Position numbers and translations under genes: made by a program
Origin: Epilithonimonas xixisoli
GTDB lineage: Bacteria > Bacteroidota > Bacteroidia > Flavobacteriales > Weeksellaceae
Direction: 5' to 3'
Assembly: GCF_004365655.1 (NCBI RefSeq)
Contig: NZ_SOEO01000001.1
Location: 868,001-932,000 of the forward strand
Length of the DNA stretch: 64,000 bases
Notes under the pieces: model-generated
What the model saw: only the letters and a program-made list of their open reading frames with translations
Told to the model about the DNA's origin: nothing
Database searches by the model: none
Part shown: piece after piece, positions 26,711 to 37,200 of the stretch
How positions within the stretch are numbered: position 1 is the stretch's first letter
Layout of the letters: the number at the start of each line of letters is the position of its first letter

Positions 26711-27517
26711 TTACTTCTTAACCGCTCCAAAAACCTTCTGAAGAATAGAAGTTGTTCTCATTACTGAGTTATTTCTAATTCCGGTTTCTTTCTCGGCTAC
26801 CATTTTGAAAACACCGTTGATGGTTTCAGTAGTGACATATTCGTTTAGGTCTGTAGTAACTGCTTGTCCTGTGAATGTGTTGTATTTTGAAATGATGTTT
26901 TTCCAAACCGTATCTGCGCCGACTTTACTTAAAGACGCTTGCACTTTTGGCTGAAAAGCCGTGAAAAGTTGCGTCTGAGTTTTGGTCTGAAGATAATTGG
27001 TCGCCGCGTTGTTACTTCCCAAAAGAATATTTTTTGCATCATTGATGGTCATTGATGTAATGGCTTTCGTAAAAATCGGAGTTGCTTCTGTTACGGCGTC
27101 TTCTGCCGCTCTGTTGAGCAGTTTAACGCCCTGATCTGCCAAACTTCCCAATCCGAAACTTCGAAGTGTAGTATCAATTTTTCTCAGTTTTTCTGGCATC
27201 AATATTTTGACTGCTTCGTTTTTTAGGAAACCATCAGTCACACCCAATTTTTGCACGCCTTCTTTTACGCCAAGATTCAAAGCTTCTTTGAGGCCTGATG
27301 AAATTTGGGTAGAAGTTAGGTTGCCAAGATTGATATTTGAATTGGAATTAGTCGTTGTTGTAGGAACTGGAGTTGTAGAAGTTGCTGGAGTTTGTGCTTT
27401 CGGTTGAGTAAGATCTACGCCTGTTTTATCTTTAACCACTTTTAAAAGATCACCAAACTGTGCCTGTGCAGAGATTGAAAATAATAAAGCAGAAGCTAAG
27501 AAAATCGTTTTTTTCAT
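26711..27517 (-). CDS. DUF4197 domain protein, exported
   Basis: A 268-residue protein with a clear signal peptide (about 1-20, ending SAQAQF). A low-complexity Pro/Thr/Asn linker (about 40-65) is followed by the helical DUF4197 domain, recognised by SSGLKEALNLGVKEGV, MPEKLRKIDTTLR and NDAKNILLGSNNAATNYL segments. The function of this periplasmic family is unknown. It is convergent with scoB and separated from the upstream GNAT-nitrilase gene by a structured element. Confidence 0.88.
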   Translation of the reverse strand: MKKTIFLASALLFSISAQAQFGDLLKVVKDKTGVDLTQPKAQTPATSTTPVPTTTTNSNSNINLGNLTSTQISSGLKEALNLGVKEGVQKLGVTDGFLKNEAVKILMPEKLRKIDTTLRSFGLGSLADQGVKLLNRAAEDAVTEATPIFTKAITSMTINDAKNILLGSNNAATNYLQTKTQTQLFTAFQPKVQASLSKVGADTVWKNIISKYNTFTGQAVTTDLNEYVTTETINGVFKMVAEKETGIRNNSVMRTTSILQKVFGAVKK

Positions 27518-27593
27518 TATTTATAATTTTATACAAATTTAGATGATTAATTTGAAGCGTTGTTAAATATGCTCTCAAACTAATTTTGCAAAT

Positions 27594-27702
27594 GTTGTTT
27601 TTGCAGAATCCCGCAGCCCGACTTGAGTGGAGCTCTTTTTTGCATTGGGAAAAGCCTTGGCAAAAAAAGCGGGAACGGAAGGCGGAAATAGCTGCCCAAA
27701 TT
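27594..27702. other. Structured intergenic element with nested inverted arms
   Basis: The stretch begins GTTTTTGCAGAATCCCGC and ends GGCGGAAATAGCTGCCC. Arms pair as GCAGC with GCTGC, TCCCGC with GCGGGA and TTTTTTGC with GCAAAAAA, all nested, so the whole can fold into a long hairpin. From memory similar sequences recur between genes in flavobacterial genomes. It is much more G/C-rich than the surroundings and lies at the 3' end of the nitrilase-fusion gene. Function unknown. Confidence 0.5.
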
Positions 27703-29214
27703 TTAATTCTGATTTCTCAGTATCACATCGTACAAATCCTGTCTTCTGTCGGTCAATGTTTTCACGGAACCGTTGTAATGAAGCTCTTTTAACAAGTTCA
27801 AATCCACATCTACAATGATGGTCATCTCTGTGTTTGCCGTTGCTTCACCCTTGATGGCATTGGACGGAAATGCAAAATCCGAAGGCGTGAAAACCGTCGC
27901 CTGACCATATTGAATATCCATATTGTTCACACCAGGCAAATTCCCGACGCAACCTGCAATTGCGACATAACATTCGTTCTCGATGGCTCTTGCGGCGGCA
28001 CAATGGCGAACGCGCGTGTAAGCGTTCTGAGTATCTGTGAGATAAGGGACGAATAGAATCCTCATTCCTTGGTCTGCCAACAATCTCGGCAATTCTGGAA
28101 ACTCTACATCGTAGCAAATGATCACACCGATTTTTCCACAATCTGTATCGAAAACTTTGATCTCGTTTCCGCCCGTCATTCCGTAGTATTTCTTTTCGTT
28201 TGGCGTGATGTGAATTTTTCTGTATTCATCAATTTTTCCGTCACGGTGAAGCAGATAACTCACGTTGAACAGTTGACCTTCTTCCAAAATCGGCATACTT
28301 CCGGAGATGATGTTCACGTTGTAGCTGATGGCCATTTCCGAGATTTTTTCTTTTATTTCTTCTGTGAGTTCAGCCAATTTTTCCATCGATTCTCTTTCGT
28401 TGAGATGATTGAAGGGCGCGAGTAGAGGTGTGTTGAAGAACTCCGGAAACAAGCAGAAATCTGATTGATAGCCGGCAACTGCATCTACAAAAAACTCGAC
28501 TTGTTTGTAGAAATCTTCAATGTCTTTCAGCGGTCGCATTTGCCATTGAACCAAGCCAAGACGTACAACACTGTCCTGCATTGTATTTTTCTTTGCCGTG
28601 TAATAGATATTATTCCATTGCAAAAGAACGGCATATTCCTCGGATTCGGAATCGCCTTTCAAATAACCTTTCAAGATTTTGACTGGGGAAAAATTATTCC
28701 CGATTTGAAAACTTAAAACAGGATCATAAATCTCCTTATTTCTAACTTTTGTAATATATTCTCTAGGTGATAGTTCTGAGCTATACAAGTGATAATTTGG
28801 AATTCTGCCACCAACGATGATGGATTTTAGATTCATTATTTCGCAAAGTTCTTTTCTCGCGTCGTACAATCTTCTTCCAAGTCTCAAAGCTCTGAATTCT
28901 GGATCCACGAAAACTTCGATGCCATAAAGTACATTTCCGATATTGCTGTGCGTGTTGAAAGTGCCATTTCCTGTGATTTCGTCGTAGGTATGTTGATCGC
29001 CGTAAAGCTCATAATTAACATTGATGGACAATGCCGCCGCTGCTAATTTTCCATCGACAAGGATACAAATCTGTCCTTCTGCAAAAATGGAAGTCAGTTT
29101 TTGAATATTCCTTTTGCTCCAGACATTGTCATCTATTACCGGATAAGCTTTTTGCATAGCTTCTGCCAATTCATCATAATCATCGATGTTTAGTTTTCTG
29201 ATTTCTACCTGCAT
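27703..29214 (-). CDS. GNAT acetyltransferase - carbon-nitrogen hydrolase (nitrilase superfamily) fusion
   Basis: A 503-residue two-domain cytoplasmic enzyme. Residues about 1-200 form a GNAT fold, with the acetyl-CoA loop in ALRLGRRLYDARKEL. Residues about 215-500 form a nitrilase fold with the complete Glu-Lys-Cys triad: Glu in LFPEFFN (about 258), Lys in YRKIHI (about 333) and Cys in IICYDVEFPE (about 367). The fusion is a known family in bacteria; it probably hydrolyses an amide and acylates an amine, but the substrate is unknown. Its ATG overlaps the stop of the sirtuin gene by one base, so they are translationally coupled. Confidence 0.92.
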   Translation of the reverse strand: MQVEIRKLNIDDYDELAEAMQKAYPVIDDNVWSKRNIQKLTSIFAEGQICILVDGKLAAAALSINVNYELYGDQHTYDEITGNGTFNTHSNIGNVLYGIEVFVDPEFRALRLGRRLYDARKELCEIMNLKSIIVGGRIPNYHLYSSELSPREYITKVRNKEIYDPVLSFQIGNNFSPVKILKGYLKGDSESEEYAVLLQWNNIYYTAKKNTMQDSVVRLGLVQWQMRPLKDIEDFYKQVEFFVDAVAGYQSDFCLFPEFFNTPLLAPFNHLNERESMEKLAELTEEIKEKISEMAISYNVNIISGSMPILEEGQLFNVSYLLHRDGKIDEYRKIHITPNEKKYYGMTGGNEIKVFDTDCGKIGVIICYDVEFPELPRLLADQGMRILFVPYLTDTQNAYTRVRHCAAARAIENECYVAIAGCVGNLPGVNNMDIQYGQATVFTPSDFAFPSNAIKGEATANTEMTIIVDVDLNLLKELHYNGSVKTLTDRRQDLYDVILRNQN

Positions 29215-29909
29215 TATTGATACTTTTCTATTAATATTTGTTTTAATTTCTTCATTCCTTCCGTGGCCGAGGCTTTGAAATAATTCTCATTTCGGGTAAA
29301 TGAATTTGGATTCTCAAGGTTTGGATCGATGACGAAAACTTCGCAATGACTCGGAATATATCTTAGGACAGAAGCCGCTGGATAAACCTGCATCGATGTT
29401 CCGATGACCAAAAACAGATCAGCTTGTGAAGCAATTTCAATCGCTTTGTCCATCTCTGGAACCATCTCGCCAAACCAGACAATGTGCGGGCGGAGTTGCG
29501 AACCATCCGGATGCAAATCTCCAATCTTGATGTCATCAACATAATCAACAATTGTGCTGTTTTCTTTGATTGATTTTGCCTTGGTCAGTTCACCGTGGAG
29601 ATGAATGATTTTGGTCGAACCACCTCGCTCGTGCAAGTCATCCACATTCTGCGTGATGATATGGACATCAAAAAAAGCCTCCAATTCTGCAAGCAATATG
29701 TGCGCCGTATTGGGTTCTACTTCGGTCAATTGTCGTCTTCTGGCGTTGTAAAAATCCAAAACCAACTGTGGATTTCTGGCAAAACCTTCGGGCGAAGCGA
29801 CATCTTCAATCCGGTGATTTTCCCAAAGTCCATTGTAATCGCGGAAGGTTTTGATGCCACTTTCTGCAGAGATGCCTGCGCCAGATAAGATGACTAATTT
29901 CTTTTTCAT
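29214..29909 (-). CDS. cobB: Sir2-family NAD-dependent protein deacylase
   Basis: A 231-residue sirtuin with GAGISAESGIKTFRD (about 10-24), TQNVDDLHERGG (about 91), catalytic His in HLHGEL (about 108) and the PHIVWFGE motif. FYNARRR (about 53) contains the Tyr-x-x-Arg pair linked with desuccinylase/demalonylase sirtuins. The usual zinc ligands are missing: the only Cys is near residue 198, outside the zinc module. It is the first gene of a two-gene unit with the GNAT-nitrilase fusion. It probably removes acyl groups from lysines in the cytoplasm. Confidence 0.9.
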   Translation of the reverse strand: MKKKLVILSGAGISAESGIKTFRDYNGLWENHRIEDVASPEGFARNPQLVLDFYNARRRQLTEVEPNTAHILLAELEAFFDVHIITQNVDDLHERGGSTKIIHLHGELTKAKSIKENSTIVDYVDDIKIGDLHPDGSQLRPHIVWFGEMVPEMDKAIEIASQADLFLVIGTSMQVYPAASVLRYIPSHCEVFVIDPNLENPNSFTRNENYFKASATEGMKKLKQILIEKYQ

Positions 29910-30188
29910 CGTTTTCTACTTTTCTCAAAGTTAAAGATTTTGAAGGAATTGAAGTATTATAGAATATGAATTTAAAATAAAATGTCTTATGTTTTTATTA
30001 ACTTTCTCATTCTGAAATTTGTCCATTCCCAAAGTCTTCATAGGCTTTTATTGCAGATTTCATCCTGTCTTTTTCGGGGAAAAGATGCTTTTTCCAGATA
30101 GTAACCCTAGAACAATGCTAAATCAGCTCAAGACATTCCCAGTAGATCTGTCTTTTTTGCCCATTACATCCAGCAAATAATCATTGGG

Positions 30189-30923
30189 TTATTTTGGGTG
30201 AGAGAGGTCTGCCCACAGATAGCAAGAGGCTGTGGTTTCTTTTCTGTTGTTTTTATCTGGTTCTTCAAAATCCATTTTGCAGAGACCTATGACAAAAAGA
30301 AGCTTGTTGGCAGGCAGTGGATCTGTTGTCCAAACTGTTTCTGGGAGATTTATAAGAGGCGAGATCTCCATTGTAAAATCGGCACAAATCTCTACAGAAG
30401 GATGGGAGTCCTGCTGTATATCTACAGCCAGTACATAGAATGATAAAGTGATGCTGTCCGACTTTTCTACCGGGCGAAAATCTCTCTTGAAGATCAGCTC
30501 TTGCATACCGATACTAAGACGAAGATCTGTATCCAAGCTATAGCTAGGGAAGAAACGGCACAAAGATCGCCACTCTGCCTCTTCATTGAACTCGAAGCCC
30601 GTCATCATCTGGGGCAAGCTCCATTGGATACTGGTATTAGGAGTGTTGGGGTCTATATCTCTAACTGCCATCCTGTTAAAATGAGTGCGGTGGCGGTAGG
30701 CGTACTTCTTGTCTGTAACTATCGGGAGCAGGCGCAGGAGGTTCTGGCGGTAGAGCTTGTCTAGATTGCTGATTTTTCCAAAACAATTGGCTGACTTTTC
30801 TGTGGCAATGGTTTGTTTTATTCGGTTTGGTTTGCTCCGTACCACCGTCGTGTTTCCCAGATTTACAAATACCAAACGGCCAACACTGCCGCTCAACTGT
30901 CCTTTTGGATTGATTTTTCCCAT
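30189..30923 (-). CDS. Hypothetical protein, 244 residues
   Basis: Not recognised with confidence. The N-terminus reads MGKINPKGQLSGSVGRLVF and soon reaches a VVRSKPNR motif, a pattern similar to the DUF6266 family of Bacteroidota proteins, but the similarity is short. There is no signal peptide or membrane segment; the C-terminal half looks beta-rich. It is flanked by gaps of about 280 and 350 bases, and its base composition is more G/C-rich than the surrounding housekeeping genes, like the N-terminal part of the giant protein that follows divergently. Confidence 0.65.
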   Translation of the reverse strand: MGKINPKGQLSGSVGRLVFVNLGNTTVVRSKPNRIKQTIATEKSANCFGKISNLDKLYRQNLLRLLPIVTDKKYAYRHRTHFNRMAVRDIDPNTPNTSIQWSLPQMMTGFEFNEEAEWRSLCRFFPSYSLDTDLRLSIGMQELIFKRDFRPVEKSDSITLSFYVLAVDIQQDSHPSVEICADFTMEISPLINLPETVWTTDPLPANKLLFVIGLCKMDFEEPDKNNRKETTASCYLWADLSHPK

Positions 30924-31279
30924 CTTATTTGTGTTTTTTAAGAAGGCTATTGCCGTCCTTTGTTCGTATAAAATTAATTAAAAATAAAATATAAAAACAA
31001 TACAAAACTATATTTTTTATAGTCTATCAATAGCTCAACTATGGACTTACTATAGAGTCTGTTCCTATGAAACCCAAGCTGTGAAAGTATAAATCAACAA
31101 GAAAAGAGAGGGCGTTTTTTGTTGATTATTAGAATTGTAAAAATTGTAAAGTATTGTGAATCATAGGTTCTTATTTGTAAAATTATTTGTCCACCCTTTG
31201 TCCACCCCTGTTTTTTGGAGTTTGTGATCTTATCTGATTTCTTTGTTTGCTGGATTACTATTTATAAACTCCTGTAAAG
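30924..31279. other. Divergent intergenic region with an 11-bp tandem duplication
   Basis: About 355 bases between divergent genes. It holds a small ACTATA-loop-TATAGT hairpin near 31007-31023 and an exact tandem direct repeat TTTGTCCACCC at 31186-31196 and 31197-31207. A frame open from a TTG at 31243 encodes a lipobox-like LLFINSC by chance; it is rejected in favour of the signal peptide at 31280. No TTG / TAnnTTTG promoter was identified. Confidence 0.45.
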
Positions 31280-34200
31280 ATGAAAAAACTCTATTTATTT
31301 CTATTGATGACCCTGCTATTGCCTTACCTTTCTTTTGGGAAGTCCCATGCCGTAGAAAAAACGATTCTAAAAAACCTACTGCAGATGTGCCTTTTGTCAC
31401 CACTTGGGACTTGAGCAAGACTGGGAGCGGGACTACCTCGCTTAGTTTTGGGGTACAGGTTGCGGGTGCTGTGAACTATAGCTGGCGTGCTACGGATAAC
31501 TCTATGGATGGTAACGGAACAATAAACAATGGTGCCACCGATGCTACAATCACCGGTTTGCCAGCAGGTAAAACGATAGAGCTGAGCATAGAGCCAGCTA
31601 ACTTGAGAAGATTTTTTACTTACAATAGTTCAACATATACAAATTATGTAGATAGGCAACGTCTGATGGATGTGAAGCAATGGGGTACGGTGGCTTGGAG
31701 CAGTATGCAGAATGCTTTCTATGGATGTAGCAATCTCAACATCAAGGCAACGGATGTACCTAACCTGAGTGGGGTAACGGATATGTCTCAGATGTTTGAG
31801 GATTGTAGTAATCTCAATGGTCCAGCAAATATCAACAGCTGGAATGTTGGAAATGTGACAAATATGTCTCGAATGTTCGCATTAGCAAATTCTTTTAATC
31901 AGAATATCGGAAATTGGAATGTTGGAAATGTGACAAATATGCAAGGTATGTTCTATGGGCCATCATCTTTTAATCAGCCTATCGGAAATTGGAATGTCGG
32001 AAATGTGACGAATATGCAAGCTATGTTCAATAGTGCATCATCTTTTAATCAGCCTATTGGAAATTGGGATGTTGGAAATGTGACAAATATGTTGGAAATG
32101 TTCACAGGTGCATCATCTTTTAATCAGCCTATCGGAAGTTGGGATGTATCTAAGGTGACTAGTATGGCTAATATGTTTCAGTCTGCATCATCTTTTAATC
32201 AGAATATTGATAGTTGGGATGTATCTAAGGTGACTAGTATGGCTAGTATGTTTCAGTCTGCATCATCTTTTAATAAGAATATCGGGAATTGGAATGTTGG
32301 AAATGTGACGAGTATGTATAGTATGTTCTATAGTGCATCATCTTTTAATGAGAATATAGGGAATTGGAATGTTGCTAATGTGACGAGTATGTATGCTATG
32401 TTCTATGATGCATCAGCTTTTAATCAGCCTATCGGAAGTTGGGATGTTTCTAAGGTGACGACTATGCAGGGTATGTTCGCATTTGCAAATTCTTTTAATC
32501 ATAATATCGGAAGTTGGGACGTGTCTAAGGTGACGACTATGCAAAGTATGTTCTATAGTGCATCATCTTTTAATCAAAAGTTGGGAGCTTGGACATTGAA
32601 CAGTGGGGTTAATTTAGGAAGTATGCTTAGTAATTCTGGGCTAGACTGTATCAACTACTCATCTGCACTGATGGGCTGGGCAGCTAATCCTGCAACACCA
32701 TCGGGTAGAAGTCTGGGAGCAGACGGCAGAATCTATGGGACTAATGCCGTGGCGGCCAGAACTACGCTAGTGACTGGCAAAGGGTGGACGATATCTGGTG
32801 ATACAGCAGGAACTGAGATTTGTGCACCTCTTGCCGCTACAGATTACTTCATCACCACTTGGGCTGGGAACGGGACTACCTCGTTTAGTTTTGGGGTGCA
32901 AGTTGCGGGTGCTGTGAACTACAGTTGGCGTGCGACAGATAACACTACCAATGGTACCGGAATTATAGCCAATGGTACTACTAATGCTATTATTATAGGT
33001 TTGCCAGCTGGTAAAACCATAGAGCTGAGCATAGAACCGAAGAACTTTAGAAGAATTTTTAATAATGGAACAGACCACCTACGCCTGACGGATGTCAAGC
33101 AATGGGGAACAGTGGCTTGGAGCAGTATGCAGAGTGCTTTCTATGGCTGTAGCAATCTCAACATCACAGCTACCGATGTCCCTAACCTGATTGGGGTAAC
33201 GAATATGTATCAGATGTTTGCGAATTGTATTAGTCTCAATGGTCCAGCAAACATCAACAGCTGGAATGTTGGAAATGTGACAAATATGGAAAATATGTTT
33301 CTCTATGTACAATCTTTTAATCAGAATATCGGGAATTGGGATGTTTCTAAGGTGACAAATATGTCTCAAATGTTCGCATTAGCAAATTCTTTTAATCAGC
33401 CTATCGGAAGTTGGGATGTTTCTAAGGTGACGAATATGGTAGGTATGTTCAGTGGTACATCAGCTTTTAATCAGCATATCGGGAATTGGAATGTTGCTAA
33501 TGTGACGAGTATGTCTGCGATGTTCGAGGCTGCTATAGCTTTTAATCAGCCTATTGGAAGTTGGGATGTTTCTAAGGTGACAAATATGTCTTATATGTTC
33601 AATGTTGCATCAGCTTTTAATCAGCCTATCGGAAGTTGGGATGTGTCTAAGGTGACGAATATGGGTTATATGTTTCTGTCAGCATCGGCTTTTAATCATA
33701 ATATCGGGAATTGGGATGTCTCTAAGGTGATGAATATGAATGGAATGTTCTCTGGTGCATTGTCTTTTAATCAAAACTTGGGAGCTTGGACATTAAACAG
33801 TGGGGTTAGTTTAGGGAATATGCTTGGTAATTCTGGGTTAGACTGTAACAACTACTCATCTACACTGATGGGTTGGGCGGCTAACCCTGCTACACCAAAC
33901 AATAGAAGTTTGTACGCATTTGGCTTCACGTATGGGACTAATGCAGTGGCGGCCAGAACTATGCTTACCACAGCAACAGGCTCTGGTGGAAAGGGCTGGA
34001 CTATATCTGGTGATACGGCTGGGGTTACTGCTTGTGGTACAGTTCCCGTAACGCCCGATGCCAATAACATCCTCTACGTGAACACTGCAGTAGTAGGCGG
34101 AGACGGCTCTGGAAACAGTTGGGCAAACGCCATCAAAGAACTGGCGGATGCACTGAAGTGGGCTAATACCAACAAGGCTAATTTTGCTACCACACTATTA

Positions 34201-37200
34201 CAGATATGGGTAGCCAAAGGTACTTATAAACCAATGTACCGCCCAGATACTTTTGCTGGGCCTAATATCACCGATAGAAACAACAGCTTCCTGATGGTGA
34301 GCAATGTAAAACTTTACGGTGGCTTTGCAGGTACAGAAGCAACCTTGGCAGAGCGTAATCTTGGTAATACGGCTAACGCAACTATCCTAAGTGGTGACTA
34401 TAATAATGATGATGTGGTGACGGGTACTGGTGCTACATTGGCGATTACTGGTAATGCGGAGAATGCTATGCACGTGGTTGGTAGTTTTGGGGGTGTAGGG
34501 GTTGCAGAATTAAATGGGTTTGTCATCAAAGCAGGGAATGCAAATATTTATGAAGCTCCTAATTTTAAAGTAAATGGTTATGATTCTTATCTTCCTATTG
34601 GGGGAGGTATTTTGATGAATACTTCTAATCCGACTATTCAAAACTGTATATTTAAAGAGAATAGTGCTATTAATGTAGGGGGAGCAATGGCACTTTATCC
34701 ATCATCTTCAAAAGTTATCAATTCTCTTTTTGTTAATAATTTAATTACTGGTTCATCTTGGGGTGGGGGAGCAATTATTAATAGTGGAAATACTTCCCAA
34801 CCTATTTTTATGAGTTGTACAATAACTGGTAACAATTCACCTAACGCAGGAGCTATTTATAATTGGGACTCTCCTCAGCCTAAGATTTACAACACAATTA
34901 TCTACGGTAACTCTTCTGGGATTAATAATACTACGGGTAATGACATTCAAAACTCATTAATACAAGGCCTTAGTATTACAACTAATGGCAATATAAATGG
35001 TTCAACCAATCCTTTGTTCGCCAATGCTTCTGCAGGAGATTACAGATTACAATCTACGAGCCTAGTGATAGATAAAGGAAGCAATACGCTCTACAATGCT
35101 AATGGTGGTACCCTAAGCACAGACAAGGACTTGGCGGGCAACTCTCGTTTGAACAGTACAACTATAGATATGGGGGCATACGAATATACGGTAGTTACAG
35201 TACCAGAGCCTACAGCTGCGGCAATACAAATCTATACAGGCAATGGAACTATCGCTAACCTAACGGCTACAGGAGATAATTTAAAATGGTATGCGGCACT
35301 TACGGGCGGAACGGCTTTAGCCTCTACAACCGCTTTGACAGATAATACCAAATACTACGTGAGCCAAGCAGTAAACAATGTAGAAAGCGCTAGAACAGAG
35401 GTTCTTGCCAAACGCATCAGTGATGATGCTCAGTCCTTTTGTGGTGCTACTACTGTTGCTAATTTGGTGACCACACCATTGCCTGGTAATACCGTTAGCT
35501 GGTATAGTGTATCCTCTGGCGGAACAGCTTTGGCAAACAATACGGCATTGGCGACTGGGGACTACTATGTGGAGATGCGGAGTTCTGGTTCACCAATACC
35601 AATTGCTAGTGGATTAAATAATCCATACGGTGTTGCAGTTGCCAATGACAGCAAGATTTGGGTAGCAAATAGGGGAGGTAATACTATTCAGCAGTTGGAC
35701 GCCAACGGGAATGTACTTGCTACCAAGTCAGGATTTAGTAATCCGATTGGTATTAATATTCAAAAGGATGGGCGATTACTGGTAGGCGATTGGGGAACTA
35801 GCCGAATATTGCGCACAAATGTCAATGGTGATAATCCTGTTGCTCTTGGGGCTGGATTTGATCACGCTTTCCGTGCTGTGGAGCAAGCTAATGGTAAATT
35901 ACTAGTGGCAGACGCTTGGAATCATACGATCAAAAGAATGAATGCTGATGGTAGTAACACGACAGTATTGGCTTCAGGATTTAATTATCCAGCTTCTGTG
36001 GCAGAAGATAGAGATGCTAATATCTGGGTTGCAGATTATAGGAATAATGCCATCAAAAAAATGAATAGTGATGGTAGTGGGATTAGTAGTATAGGAACTG
36101 GAATTAGTAACCCTTTTGATCTTAAAATTGATCTACTAGGCAGAATTGTCTTTACTCAAATTGATGGAAAACTGCGTAGAATGAACCCCGATGGTAGTAA
36201 CATAGAGACTCTATATAGTTTTGTGAGTGGAGAGAATAATTTGGCCTTAGAATCCAATGGGAGTATTTTGGTTACTGAGGCTGGTACAGGAAGGTTGTAT
36301 CGTCTCAGTCCTTCCTACACCACCAACCGAGTAAAAGTGCGCGTCACGGTCAATCATTTTGGAGCTATCTCCTATGTGGATAAAAATGTAATAGGCGGAA
36401 ACAAAAGTGGCTCGTCCTGGGCAAATGCCGCACCAGAGCTAGCAGATGTGATGAGATGCGCCAGAACACAGTATGATGCGAACAATACCATTTATGATGC
36501 AACACCACTAAAAGTCTTTGTAGCCTTAGGAACGTACAAACCATTGTATAACGCTGCAGATGGGCAGTATAAAACGGATGGCCGTAGAGACAATGCTTTT
36601 GTATTGGTAAAGAATGTACAGTTATATGGTGGTTTTGATCCAGCTAATGGGATTAGTACGTTAAACGATAATAGAATCTTTGGAAGCAACGGAAGTATAT
36701 TGAGCGCCGATATAGGAACAGCGAACGTTGCTACAGATAATACTTACCATGTATTATTGAGTTCAGGTAATGTTGGTAATGCGGAATTAAATGGCTTTGT
36801 AGTAAAGGATGGTTATGCAGATTCTTCTAATTCTGGTGTTTTAGGTGCAAATAACCAGTCCGGAGCTGCCATGTATATTAGTAATTCATCTCCAACTATT
36901 AATAACTGTAGCTTTACTAATAACAGTGCTATGTGGGGTGGAGGTATCGTAATTAATGGTTTTTCTTTACCAGTTATTAAAAATTGTAATTTTACCAATA
37001 ACAGAGCATGGTCTTACGGAGGAGCAATTTCCTTGTACGGAAATACTTCAGCATCAATAGTTAATTGTTTTATCCATGAAAATATTGGAGATAATTATGG
37101 AGGTGGCTTATATAGCAATTCTTTATCTTCTTCAAAACTGATTAATACGACCATTGCTAATAATGGAGTAAATGCCTTTTATACTAGTTCAAGTACGTCG

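Noticed and set aside
31186-31207. Tandem TTTGTCCACCC as an integrase attachment site
   Set aside because: No integrase gene or matching copy at another boundary is visible; kept only as a note.
31243-31279. TTG-initiated N-terminus of the giant protein with a lipobox-like LLFINSC
   Set aside because: No ATG, no ribosome-binding context, and a canonical signal peptide lies 37 bases downstream in another frame; the lipobox appears to be chance.
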